A stretch of 64,000 bases of DNA from Bradyrhizobium sp. C9 (GTDB taxonomy: Bacteria; Pseudomonadota; Alphaproteobacteria; Rhizobiales; Xanthobacteraceae): the NCBI RefSeq assembly GCF_002532045.1, contig NZ_NWTG01000001.1, forward strand, positions 62,001-126,000, in the 5' to 3' direction. Position 1 is the stretch's first letter. Each line of letters starts with the position of its first letter. The position numbers and the translations under genes were made by a program. Below, in pieces: positions 57,332 to 64,000 of this stretch. Under the pieces are notes generated by a model that searched no databases, had not been told where the DNA came from, and was given only the letters and a program-made list of their open reading frames with translations.

Positions 57332-58431
57332 TGCCCCGCGACGCCTCCGAATTGGCACGCCGCCTCGCGCGCGAGGCCGAGGCGGTATGCAGGCACTATC
57401 TCTCCAATGGTAAGCGGGCCGGACGGTACTGGGTGGTCGGCGACGTCCGCAACACGCCGGGCCGTTCGTTGTTCGTACGGCTCCAGGAATCGCCGAAGGG
57501 ACCCGCCGGCAAGTGGACCGATGCCGCGACCGGAGAACATGGTGACCTCCTGGACGTCATCCGCGAAAGTCTGGCCTTGCGAGACTTTCGCGAGGTGGCC
57601 GAGGAGGCGAGACGCTTTCTGAAGCTACCTCGTTCCGAGCGGCAACCTACCCCGGAAGGGGTGGGTCCAGCCGTGCTGGCCGGATCGCAGCAAGCCGCCC
57701 GTCGCCTCTTTGCCATGTCCAGCCCAATCGACGGGACTGTGGTCGAAGCTTATTTGCAACGTCGCGGAATAGCCCGCATCCACCATGGTGGCAGCTTGCG
57801 CTTCCACCCACGTTGCTACTATCGACCGGACGAGCATTTGCCGACCGAAACATGGCCAGCGATGATCGCCTGCGTCACGAACCTCGCCGGGCGGATCTCC
57901 GGCGTGCATCGCACCTGGCTCGATCCTGACGGATTTGATCGCGTCCGGCTCGGCAAGGCCCCTGTCGACACGCCACGACGCGCCATGGGTGACCTGCTCG
58001 GCAATGCCGTTCGTTTCGGCCTGGCGGACGACGTGATCGCTGCCGGCGAGGGTATCGAGACCATGCTGTCGCTGCGTTGTGTACTGCCGAGCCTGCCGAT
58101 GACAGCGGCGCTGTCGGCCAATCACCTCTCGGCCATGTTGCTGCCGGCTGGGCTACGTCGGCTCTATATCGCCCGCGACGCCGATGCCGCCGGAGATGCC
58201 GTACAGGCTAACCTTACCCAGCGCGCGGAAGATGCCGGCGTTGAAGCGATCGCGCTGTCCCCTCGGTTGGGCGACTTCAATGAAGATCTGCACATCTTCG
58301 GCCCTGAGGCACTCCGAGCAGCGTTGCGGCTTCAACTCGTACCAGAAGATGTCGTTCGCTTCTTGCATTCGCTCCCGCCGGCCGCGGAAAAAGCCGCCAT
58401 CGTTCGATCGAGCGCGATGCATCGGTGGTAG
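57331..58431 (+). CDS. Toprim domain protein (DnaG/plasmid primase-like)
   Basis: A 366-residue protein. The N-terminal part (NGKRAGRYWVVGDVRNTPGR; GPAGKWTDAATGEHGDLLDV) resembles the region before the Toprim domain in plasmid and phage primase-like proteins. The Toprim core shows VIAAGEGIETMLSL near residue 235 and LYIARDADAAGDA near 280, with the conserved Glu and Asp-x-Asp. No zinc finger of classical DnaG is seen. ATG 57331 shares bases with the preceding TGA. It probably works with the giant helicase on element DNA. Confidence 0.9.
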   Translation: MPRDASELARRLAREAEAVCRHYLSNGKRAGRYWVVGDVRNTPGRSLFVRLQESPKGPAGKWTDAATGEHGDLLDVIRESLALRDFREVAEEARRFLKLPRSERQPTPEGVGPAVLAGSQQAARRLFAMSSPIDGTVVEAYLQRRGIARIHHGGSLRFHPRCYYRPDEHLPTETWPAMIACVTNLAGRISGVHRTWLDPDGFDRVRLGKAPVDTPRRAMGDLLGNAVRFGLADDVIAAGEGIETMLSLRCVLPSLPMTAALSANHLSAMLLPAGLRRLYIARDADAAGDAVQANLTQRAEDAGVEAIALSPRLGDFNEDLHIFGPEALRAALRLQLVPEDVVRFLHSLPPAAEKAAIVRSSAMHRW

Positions 58432-58768
58432 ATTGGGCCAATGCCGGAAGGGCACGCGACCACGGCCTTCTAGAGGGCGATCGGACGGCAAGCGGTTCGG
58501 GCCGGCAATGGCTGCGTCCGGCTATTTTCCGCCGCGCGCAGGCGATGAGAAGGCACGCCAGCGATCCGAGCGGCGCGCTTTGCATCGCGAAGCAAAATAG
58601 CCGGCCTCCGCCATCCTCCGCTGCCGCTTCGGCCCTCCGCTTCCGCCTGCGCCCTAGCGGGCTTCGGCGGACAAGCCGCTCCGGGTTCTGGCCCGTTCCG
58701 CCCGCCGTCTGAGTGATCGCCACGAAGGCCGCGATGGGCGCGGCCAATCCGGCAAAGGACCTCTTCCC
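58432..58768. other. spacer before the DUF2493 gene
   Basis: 337 bases without a supported gene. The DNA is GC-rich with long shadow frames. A stretch rich in GCCTCCG, CCGCTTCCGCC and similar words was noted, but no clear palindrome with T run. Confidence 0.4.
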
Positions 58769-59692
58769 ATGACCGACCACGACGACATCGAACCGGCGCA
58801 GGCGGCGTCTCCAACCGACTACGTCCTGAGTGAATTGCAGCTCTTCGGCTATCGTCCCTTCGACGACCAGCCAGATCCAAGACCCCTTCCCGAGGCGAAA
58901 ACGATCGCCGGTGCCATCGTCGATATGTTCGACGCCCTGGTCGCCACGCTGAGCGATACGCGGCTAGAGCCGGACCTCGACGAACTCCTTTGGTCGACGG
59001 TCAACCTGTTCCATCGTGCCGTCGACCGCATTGAACGTCAGCTCGACGACAATGAACAAGCTCAGCACAAGAGCCAACGGGAGCAGAACGGGTCGGAGGT
59101 GCGATCGGTCGAGCTTGAGCGCCTGACGGCCGAGGGCATCACGCTGATCGAGCGCCGAAATTGCTTGGAAATCTTTCGCGATCAGGCGATCGAACGATTT
59201 GAGGTCCACACCGGCTCGTCGTGGCGTCCTCGGTCGGGCTCGCTGGTCAACTACCGCACGCTCACCGCAGCGATGATCGACTCCCGCGACTTTATCGCCG
59301 CCAAGCGTCGTACCGAGACCGAGGTCATGTTGCCGCCGGGAGTGAAGATCGCACTCACCGGCGGGCTGGACTTCAACGACCACCGCCTCATCTGGGATCG
59401 CCTCGACAAGGTTCGTGCCAAGCATCCCGACATGGTCCTGCTCCATGGCGGCTCGCCCAAAGGCGCCGAATTGATCGCCTCCAAATGGGCGACCACCCGC
59501 AAGGTACCCCAGATCGTCTTCAAGCCCGACTGGACAAAGCATGCCAAGGCGGCTCCCTTCAAGCGCAATGACGCCATGCTCGAACTGCTGCCGATCGGCG
59601 TCATGCACTTTCCGGGTACAGGGATCCAGGACAACCTCGCCGACAAGGCGAGGCGTTTCGGCATCCCCGTTTGGAGATTCGGCGGCGCGTGA
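58769..59692 (+). CDS. DUF2493 (SLOG-like) domain protein
   Basis: A 307-residue protein. The first 180 residues are helical (LEPDLDELLWSTVNLFHRAV, IERQLDDNEQAQHKSQREQN). The last 115 hold the DUF2493 fold: KIALTGGLDFNDHRLIWDRL near 193, MVLLHGGSPKGAELIASKWA near 220 and IQDNLADKARRFGIPVWRFG. The GG and HGGSPKGA loops fit a nucleotide-binding SLOG-type pocket. SLOG proteins are linked to nucleotide signalling and conflict systems, but this branch has no proven role. It belongs to the integrative block. Confidence 0.88.
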   Translation: MTDHDDIEPAQAASPTDYVLSELQLFGYRPFDDQPDPRPLPEAKTIAGAIVDMFDALVATLSDTRLEPDLDELLWSTVNLFHRAVDRIERQLDDNEQAQHKSQREQNGSEVRSVELERLTAEGITLIERRNCLEIFRDQAIERFEVHTGSSWRPRSGSLVNYRTLTAAMIDSRDFIAAKRRTETEVMLPPGVKIALTGGLDFNDHRLIWDRLDKVRAKHPDMVLLHGGSPKGAELIASKWATTRKVPQIVFKPDWTKHAKAAPFKRNDAMLELLPIGVMHFPGTGIQDNLADKARRFGIPVWRFGGA

Positions 59693-59833
59693 GCGCCGTC
59701 GTCTCGCCTCCAAACCATCAAAGCGGAGTTGTACGCGCCGCAACTCCGCCTCGTTCAGACCTTATATCCGAAGTCGCGCCGTGGTGGTGGTGGAAGGCGC
59801 GACTTGCAAATCCATGCAATTGGAGCCGCCACC

Positions 59834-60265
59834 ATGCCCGCCCTTGGGCTTGTTCTCAACGCACTCGGCATCGGTTTGTTCTGCTGGGCGGTTTTCGCGC
59901 TGGCAGTGTATGCCTTGCCGTTTTTCGTCGCACTTAATTTCGGGATGATAGCGTTCCATGGTGGCGCCGGCGTCATCGGCGCGCTGCTCGTCGCAATTGC
60001 CGCTGGCGTGCTGACATTTGCCGTCGGTGAGATCACCTTCGCTGCTAGCCGATCCGTGGCCCGGCGCGTCATGATCGCGACCATATTCGCTGTCCCAGCT
60101 GCCATCACCGGCTACAATGTGGTGCTCGCGCTGTCGCAGATCGCAGTGCCGTCGCTGGCCTGGCGTGAGGCCTTCGCTTACCTCGGCGCGCTTTGCGTAG
60201 GCGGCACGACGTGGACGCGCTTGACTGTGCTTGCTCGCGGTGACCCTTCACTTCGAGCCGGCTAG
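59834..60265 (+). CDS. integral membrane protein of the integrative block (143 aa)
   Basis: Four hydrophobic segments: GLVLNALGIGLFCWAVFALA, GMIAFHGGAGVIGALLVAIA, IATIFAVPAAITGYNVVLAL and FAYLGALCVGGTTWTRL. The last one ends with a short basic tail. ATG 59834 lies in CCACCATG context with no strong ribosome site; it is chosen because the upstream in-frame sequence is Arg/Gly-rich and unlike a protein. A decayed copy of its 3' end lies at 46985-47114. Function is unknown. Confidence 0.75.
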   Translation: MPALGLVLNALGIGLFCWAVFALAVYALPFFVALNFGMIAFHGGAGVIGALLVAIAAGVLTFAVGEITFAASRSVARRVMIATIFAVPAAITGYNVVLALSQIAVPSLAWREAFAYLGALCVGGTTWTRLTVLARGDPSLRAG

Positions 60266-60277
60266 AGCATGATGTAT

Positions 60278-60607
60278 TTACACGGAAGCATAGCCTGGGT
60301 TTTTGAAGTAGTTGGTGCACTCCTCCTGGGAGAAGATCGAGGAGTTCACCAACCTTCCGCCAGGTTGCCTCCACGTCACGAGGCTCTGCGGCTCCCACGA
60401 GGTGTTTGAGTTTGGCGAAGACGTGCTCGATCGGGTTGAGGTCAGGGCTGTAGGGCGGCAAGAAGATACGGTGATCTGGTACGTAGAGGGGCTGATCTGT
60501 AGCGCCTCTGCGATCGACCGAACCATCTCGCCCGCGTCACCGCGAGCCAAGGCGCGTTCACGGATGCCTTTCGAATAGGGGCGCATCATCCACGCTGGCC
60601 TCCGCAC
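60278..60607 (-). pseudogene. IS630-family transposase remnant
   Basis: On the minus strand the start RPYSKGIRERALARGDAGEM is the N-terminal helix-turn-helix of IS630 transposases. After a large internal deletion another frame reads PPYSPDLNPIEHVFAKLKHL, the last catalytic (Glu) region. A third frame ends EECTNYFKNPGYASV, the normal C-terminus. Only about a third of a gene is left, with two shifts. Confidence 0.85.
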
Positions 60608-60650
60608 TCCAGCATGGAGCTTGAATCAGAAATCGCCCGCTCCGGGAACC

Positions 60651-60683
60651 CCGATTCCAGTCAAAAACAACATGCTCTCTAAG
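60651..60683 (+). repeat. 33-bp inverted repeat, left arm
   Basis: It begins CCGATTCCAGTCAAAAACAA and ends CATGCTCTCTAAG, and is perfectly repeated in inverse orientation at 62554-62586. The effector gene lies between the arms. Confidence 0.95.
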
Positions 60684-60733
60684 TCCAAACGGCACTCCAG
60701 AGACGATCACAGCCAAGTCGGAATTCTAAGCGC

Positions 60734-60761
60734 GTCAGCTTGTCGACAGCTGATCCCAATA
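60734..60761 (+). promoter_or_regulatory. tts box (TtsI-binding site)
   Basis: GTCAGCTTGTCGACAGCT matches the rhizobial tts consensus GTCAGNTTNTCGNAAGCT at all fixed positions but one. It lies 58 bases before the ribosome site of the effector candidate. Confidence 0.8.
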
Positions 60762-60818
60762 AAGGGAGAACCAGAGAGTGAACCTGCTCAGGATTGCGAA
60801 CCGAATCAAGGAGGGGAT

Positions 60819-62183
60819 ATGGACCCATTTAACAGCATCAACCCGTTCGGCCGGGATTTCGCTGTTTACAACGCTGCGGTGACACAACCGCAACAGCAGC
60901 GAGCGGAGTTTGAGCCGTACCTGGATGAAGTGCCGCAGCTTGATACCACTGCCGTCGCAGGGGTTCCTGTTTCTCCAGATCGCTACTATCCTCATCTGCC
61001 TGGCGAAGACCGTAGACTCACCGAGGCGTTGGAACTTGGGGCCAGCGGTCCTCATCCCGAAGACGCAGTCACCAGAGGCGTCGGGCACGTCGCTGCGCAG
61101 CACAGCGCGCGGGGAGCTTCGACTTGGCCGAGCGGGCTGACTGCGGAAGGTCACGATCAGGATTCGCCGCGAGGGATCATCGGCGAAGCCGTCCTAGCAT
61201 CGTCTCTCAAGCCAACCGCGCACGATCACCAAACACCGGATCCCGCACAAGCCGTTCGTCACTTCAACTGGAGCGACGGATCCCAGCCGGCTCTGAACGA
61301 GCTGACCGGGAGCGCCCCCCCTTCAAGTCACGCGGCCCTCATGGGTGAGGATTACAGCGGGCACCTGAGGCCTGCGAAGAGGCAGAGGTCGCTAAGCCAT
61401 GCGGAACTGGATGCCATTGAGCGCCAGCTGAGCGAGCCGGGCACTTCAATGGCTCGTGTGCTGATGGAAAGCGCCGGAGCACCGTCGCCTCTCGGGCCAG
61501 CGGTCGGCTCGCCATTGGTCCTTCCTGAGGAAGGTTACGATCAGGATCAGCTGTGGGCGATGGTGGAAGACGCCGGCCCATCATCGTCTCTCGAGCCAAC
61601 CGCGCGCCATCAGCAGACCCTGAATTCAGGAACCGTCGTTCATCCCTTCAACTTCCGGCACGGCGACCAGCACGCGTCGGCGGCGCTTGACGGTAGCAGC
61701 ATCCCGCCGAGCCAGGACAGCCGGCCCAACAGCTTTATCGTTCACAATGACCGCTACACGGCGCTATTCGTGCCCGCGGCGGCGATGAGGCGAAGCACCC
61801 CACTCAATGCGCCAGGCGCTGCCATTCCTCTCGGATCTCGACCGGAACACGTTCCGCAGCCCAGCGCGCAGCCTGCGAATCGAGCCTCACTAGCGCTGCT
61901 TGGACGTTCGATGGAGCATGCCGCTCCGGCGTCCTCCAGGGCTGAGAGGACGCCCCCCGCGGCCCGCGAGATTTATGCTGCATCATTCGCCGTTCCCGAG
62001 AATTTTTCGCACGGCACCCAACCCGCCCCGGACACGATGCTCTCGAGGCTCGGCCGCTGGGGCCTGTTGCCGGACGAGACGCAGCCGGTAAAAGACTACG
62101 ACATTCGAGGCGAGCGTTACACCGCCCTCTTGGGGCCAGGAGGCCCCAATGACGTTCGGCTCATTCATCACCCGAGAATGTAG
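60819..62183 (+). CDS. putative type III secretion effector (454 aa)
   Basis: A hydrophilic, Pro/Ser-rich protein starting MDPFNSINPFGRDFAVYNAA. Two diverged repeats of about 90 residues are visible: GHDQDSPRGIIGEAVLASSL, KPTAHDHQTPDPAQAVRHFN and GYDQDQLWAMVEDAGPSSSL, EPTARHQQTLNSGTVVHPFN. Two further short units RYTALFVPA and RYTALLGPGG lie near the C-terminus (DVRLIHHPRM). No catalytic domain is recognised, so it could be a shortened form of a larger effector. ATG 60819 follows AAGGAGG and a tts box upstream makes TtsI control and secretion likely. Confidence 0.75.
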   Translation: MDPFNSINPFGRDFAVYNAAVTQPQQQRAEFEPYLDEVPQLDTTAVAGVPVSPDRYYPHLPGEDRRLTEALELGASGPHPEDAVTRGVGHVAAQHSARGASTWPSGLTAEGHDQDSPRGIIGEAVLASSLKPTAHDHQTPDPAQAVRHFNWSDGSQPALNELTGSAPPSSHAALMGEDYSGHLRPAKRQRSLSHAELDAIERQLSEPGTSMARVLMESAGAPSPLGPAVGSPLVLPEEGYDQDQLWAMVEDAGPSSSLEPTARHQQTLNSGTVVHPFNFRHGDQHASAALDGSSIPPSQDSRPNSFIVHNDRYTALFVPAAAMRRSTPLNAPGAAIPLGSRPEHVPQPSAQPANRASLALLGRSMEHAAPASSRAERTPPAAREIYAASFAVPENFSHGTQPAPDTMLSRLGRWGLLPDETQPVKDYDIRGERYTALLGPGGPNDVRLIHHPRM

Positions 62184-62963
62184 ATGCCGAGAGACAATCG
62201 CACGCTAGGAGCCCGTCCACACAGCTCCGGTATTGGACTTGTTAATGGACCATAGCTTGCTCCAGCGACTCTTGCGAGCTTGGCGCGGCTCCGGGCGGTG
62301 CAGGTGAGCGCTACCGGCCCGATTAACTTGCGCGCGTCGTCGCTGTGCGGCTCCTCGTTGAGCCGCACGGCCATCGCCCTTTGATCGTTCCGAAGAGCCG
62401 GCGGCGAAAGCTGCTACACCTACGGTGTTATTGCCGTTGTGTTTTACAGCACTGCCATTAATCGGGGCCTTCTCCTGAAGCCCCGAGACAGGGGAAGCAT
62501 CCTGGGAGTAAGAGGCTGCTATCCGGCGCCCCATTGAACACGCGTCGGCTGAGCTTAGAGAGCATGTTGTTTTTGACTGGAATCGGCGGCGGGGCGCGTC
62601 GCGGCTGGCGAGAGGCGGCGTACGAAGTCGCGGCGCCTTTCGAGCCGATCTCCCGGTTCGATCCCAATGCTCAGCAAATTGTCCGAGCATGGCGACGCTT
62701 GCTGAGACATCGCCGCGGTTTGATGTTGCCGTCGTAACGGGCGCATAAACTCGCTCGCTCGGCCAGATCCTCCTGTCATTTGTAATCGTGGCGTTTCCGA
62801 CGCAGATTTAAAGTCACATATTGCCCTTACCCCGAAATCGCCATCAAGCGTCAAATTCGGCGTTGCATATGACCAGCCGTTAAGCAAACGGCCATCATCG
62901 CAAGGCTTCGATCACCAGCGGTGACAACGGTTGAGCGAACGGGTCGCCCCTACGGCAATACTC
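62184..62963. other. region between the two effector genes
   Basis: No supported gene. Near 62460-62590 the minus strand reads PIPVKNNMLSKLSRRVFNG and GCFPCLG, which may be the 5' part of another lost effector-type gene; the PIPVKNNMLSK part is the inverted repeat arm. Confidence 0.4.
62554..62586 (-). repeat. 33-bp inverted repeat, right arm
   Basis: Its reverse complement equals 60651-60683 over all 33 bases. Neighbouring sequence beyond the 33 bases does not match. Confidence 0.95.
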
Positions 62964-62991
62964 GTCAGGTGATCGACAGGTAGGCCTGCCA
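62964..62991 (+). promoter_or_regulatory. tts-box-like site before the NopM-like gene
   Basis: GTCAGGTGATCGACAGGT fits the tts consensus GTCAGNTTNTCGNAAGCT with three mismatches and is close to the stronger box at 60734. It is about 210 bases before ATG 63202. Confidence 0.5.
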
Positions 62992-63201
62992 AGGACGGAA
63001 CGCTCCCACGTTAGGGATCCTGCACTCGATCTATTGGCCGCTGTGGGATTCGCGTGAAGCTGTACCACTTCGACCGGGAGTGGGCGCTGCAGCGCACGTG
63101 GCACTCGCCCGAATAATTATTGCGTTGGCGCGCAGCGACCTGCTTCGGAGCCTTACGAAGTGGCAGGCGTACTCTTTAGTTTCTAAAGGCGGAGAAAGTT
63201 G

Positions 63202-64000
63202 ATGGATACAGGACAGACGCAGCGGAGCACACGTTCAGATCCGGACACTTTTGAAGAAGGGGAGCAGGAAAGCTACCTCGCCGGCTTCAACCGTGCCGTG
63301 GCAAATTTGTTCGAAGTCTTGACGGGGTATCGGACCCCCGCCTCCGTGCGCGCGGGGATCCTGGACAACTGGGTTGCCGAAGAGGGGCAGGGCGATGCCG
63401 AGAACCGACGACAGGGGCGCATGCGAATTAGGGCTTCGGACAACACGAGCTCGCATTCGCTAGATTTGTCCTCCCTGTCCCTGACCGCTTTGCCCACTGC
63501 CCTGCCGCCAAGGTTGCAGGAACTGTACGCCAGGCACAACGAGCTAAGCAGCCTGCCCGCTATGCTCCCACCCGGTCTCCAGCATCTTCTCATTAGCCAT
63601 AACCGGTTGACAGGTTTGCCCGACGCTCTTCCGGCAACCCTCTCCTGGCTAGAGGTGGCCGATAACAGCTTGACCAGTCTGCCCGCCAACCTTCCGGCTG
63701 GGCTCGAGATGCTGAATGCAAACGACAACCGACTCAGTAGCCTGCCCGACGCTCTCCCGAGCCGTCTCACCTCGCTCGCGGTTAGTGGAAATCAGCTGAC
63801 CGAGCTCTCCGAATCTCTCCCATGGGGTCTCATTGAACTCGATGTCAGTCGCAATCAATTGGCGAACCTGCCAGCGACCCTTCCGAGCACGCTTGAATCG
63901 CTTAATCTTAGCGGTAACCAGCTGACCAGCCTGCCTGAGGGTCTCGTCGAGAGTCGTGTACCGCATCTTAGTCTCAATTACCCGCATTTGGAGACCCTCG
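63202..64000 (+). CDS. nopM: NopM-like leucine-rich-repeat type III effector (5' part, partial)
   Basis: The frame from ATG 63202 (GGAGAAAG upstream) is open to the window end, 266 codons. After about 80 N-terminal residues (SYLAGFNRAVANLFEVLTGY) come about nine repeats of 20-21 residues of the IpaH/YopM type, e.g. LQELYARHNELSSLPAMLPP and LEMLNANDNRLSSLPDALPS. In NopM and IpaH proteins a C-terminal novel E3 ubiquitin ligase domain follows; it would lie beyond the window. A secreted ubiquitin ligase acting in the host cell is therefore likely but not proved here. Confidence 0.85.
   Translation, partial: MDTGQTQRSTRSDPDTFEEGEQESYLAGFNRAVANLFEVLTGYRTPASVRAGILDNWVAEEGQGDAENRRQGRMRIRASDNTSSHSLDLSSLSLTALPTALPPRLQELYARHNELSSLPAMLPPGLQHLLISHNRLTGLPDALPATLSWLEVADNSLTSLPANLPAGLEMLNANDNRLSSLPDALPSRLTSLAVSGNQLTELSESLPWGLIELDVSRNQLANLPATLPSTLESLNLSGNQLTSLPEGLVESRVPHLSLNYPHLETL

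Noticed and set aside
62205..62690. 161-codon minus-strand frame between the effector genes
   Set aside because: Arg/Ala-rich without a ribosome site; the only notable part is the inverted repeat arm.

Overview
This window looks like accessory, symbiosis-island DNA of a Bradyrhizobium, probably close to B. elkanii. The evidence is a complete six-gene operon matching the rhizobitoxine cluster (rtxACDEFG), rhizobial ROSE thermometer leaders in front of small heat-shock genes, a sulfate-activation cysD/cysNC pair, an integrative-element backbone block, two candidate type III effectors with TtsI-box-like sites, and many decayed genes. No rRNA, tRNA or CRISPR array was seen.

Layout. 1-2.3 kb: end of cysD, cysNC and a small conserved gene. 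3.7-11.7 kb: the rtx operon, whose genes are joined by ATGA/GTGA overlaps; it should make, desaturate, modify and export the enol-ether amino acid rhizobitoxine, an inhibitor of ethylene synthesis. 11.8-17 kb: small genes typical of Bradyrhizobium, one split by an intact IS256-family element with an 8-bp target duplication. 17.2-26.9 kb: a stress-envelope block (TspO, DUF3618, holin-like, YihY, iron-permease-like, DUF1003, DUF892 ferritin-like), with EcfG-like GGAAC-N16-NGTT sites before four units and several pseudogenes. 26.9-35.1 kb: a gene-poor region of hairpins, gene fragments and very small genes. Two of these small genes, plus a third copy near 12 kb, share a 5' leader that folds over the ribosome-binding site.

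35.1-44.6 kb is a proteostasis island: ROSE-led rpoH, groES-groEL, three Hsp20 proteins, a DegP-type protease, a shortened GreA-like protein, a receiver protein and several tiny membrane proteins. A fourth Hsp20 copy is a pseudogene near 18 kb that still carries its ROSE leader. 44.6-47.7 kb holds little.

47.7-60.3 kb is the typical alphaproteobacterial integrative-element module: DUF736, DUF932, large ParB, a giant methylase/strawberry-notch helicase, a Toprim protein, a DUF2493 (SLOG-type) protein and a membrane protein. 60.3-64 kb contains an IS630 remnant, a putative type III effector behind a strong tts box and inside a perfect 33-bp inverted repeat, and the 5' part of a NopM-like leucine-rich-repeat effector that runs off the window.

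Functional names rest on motif reading alone; no database search was possible.
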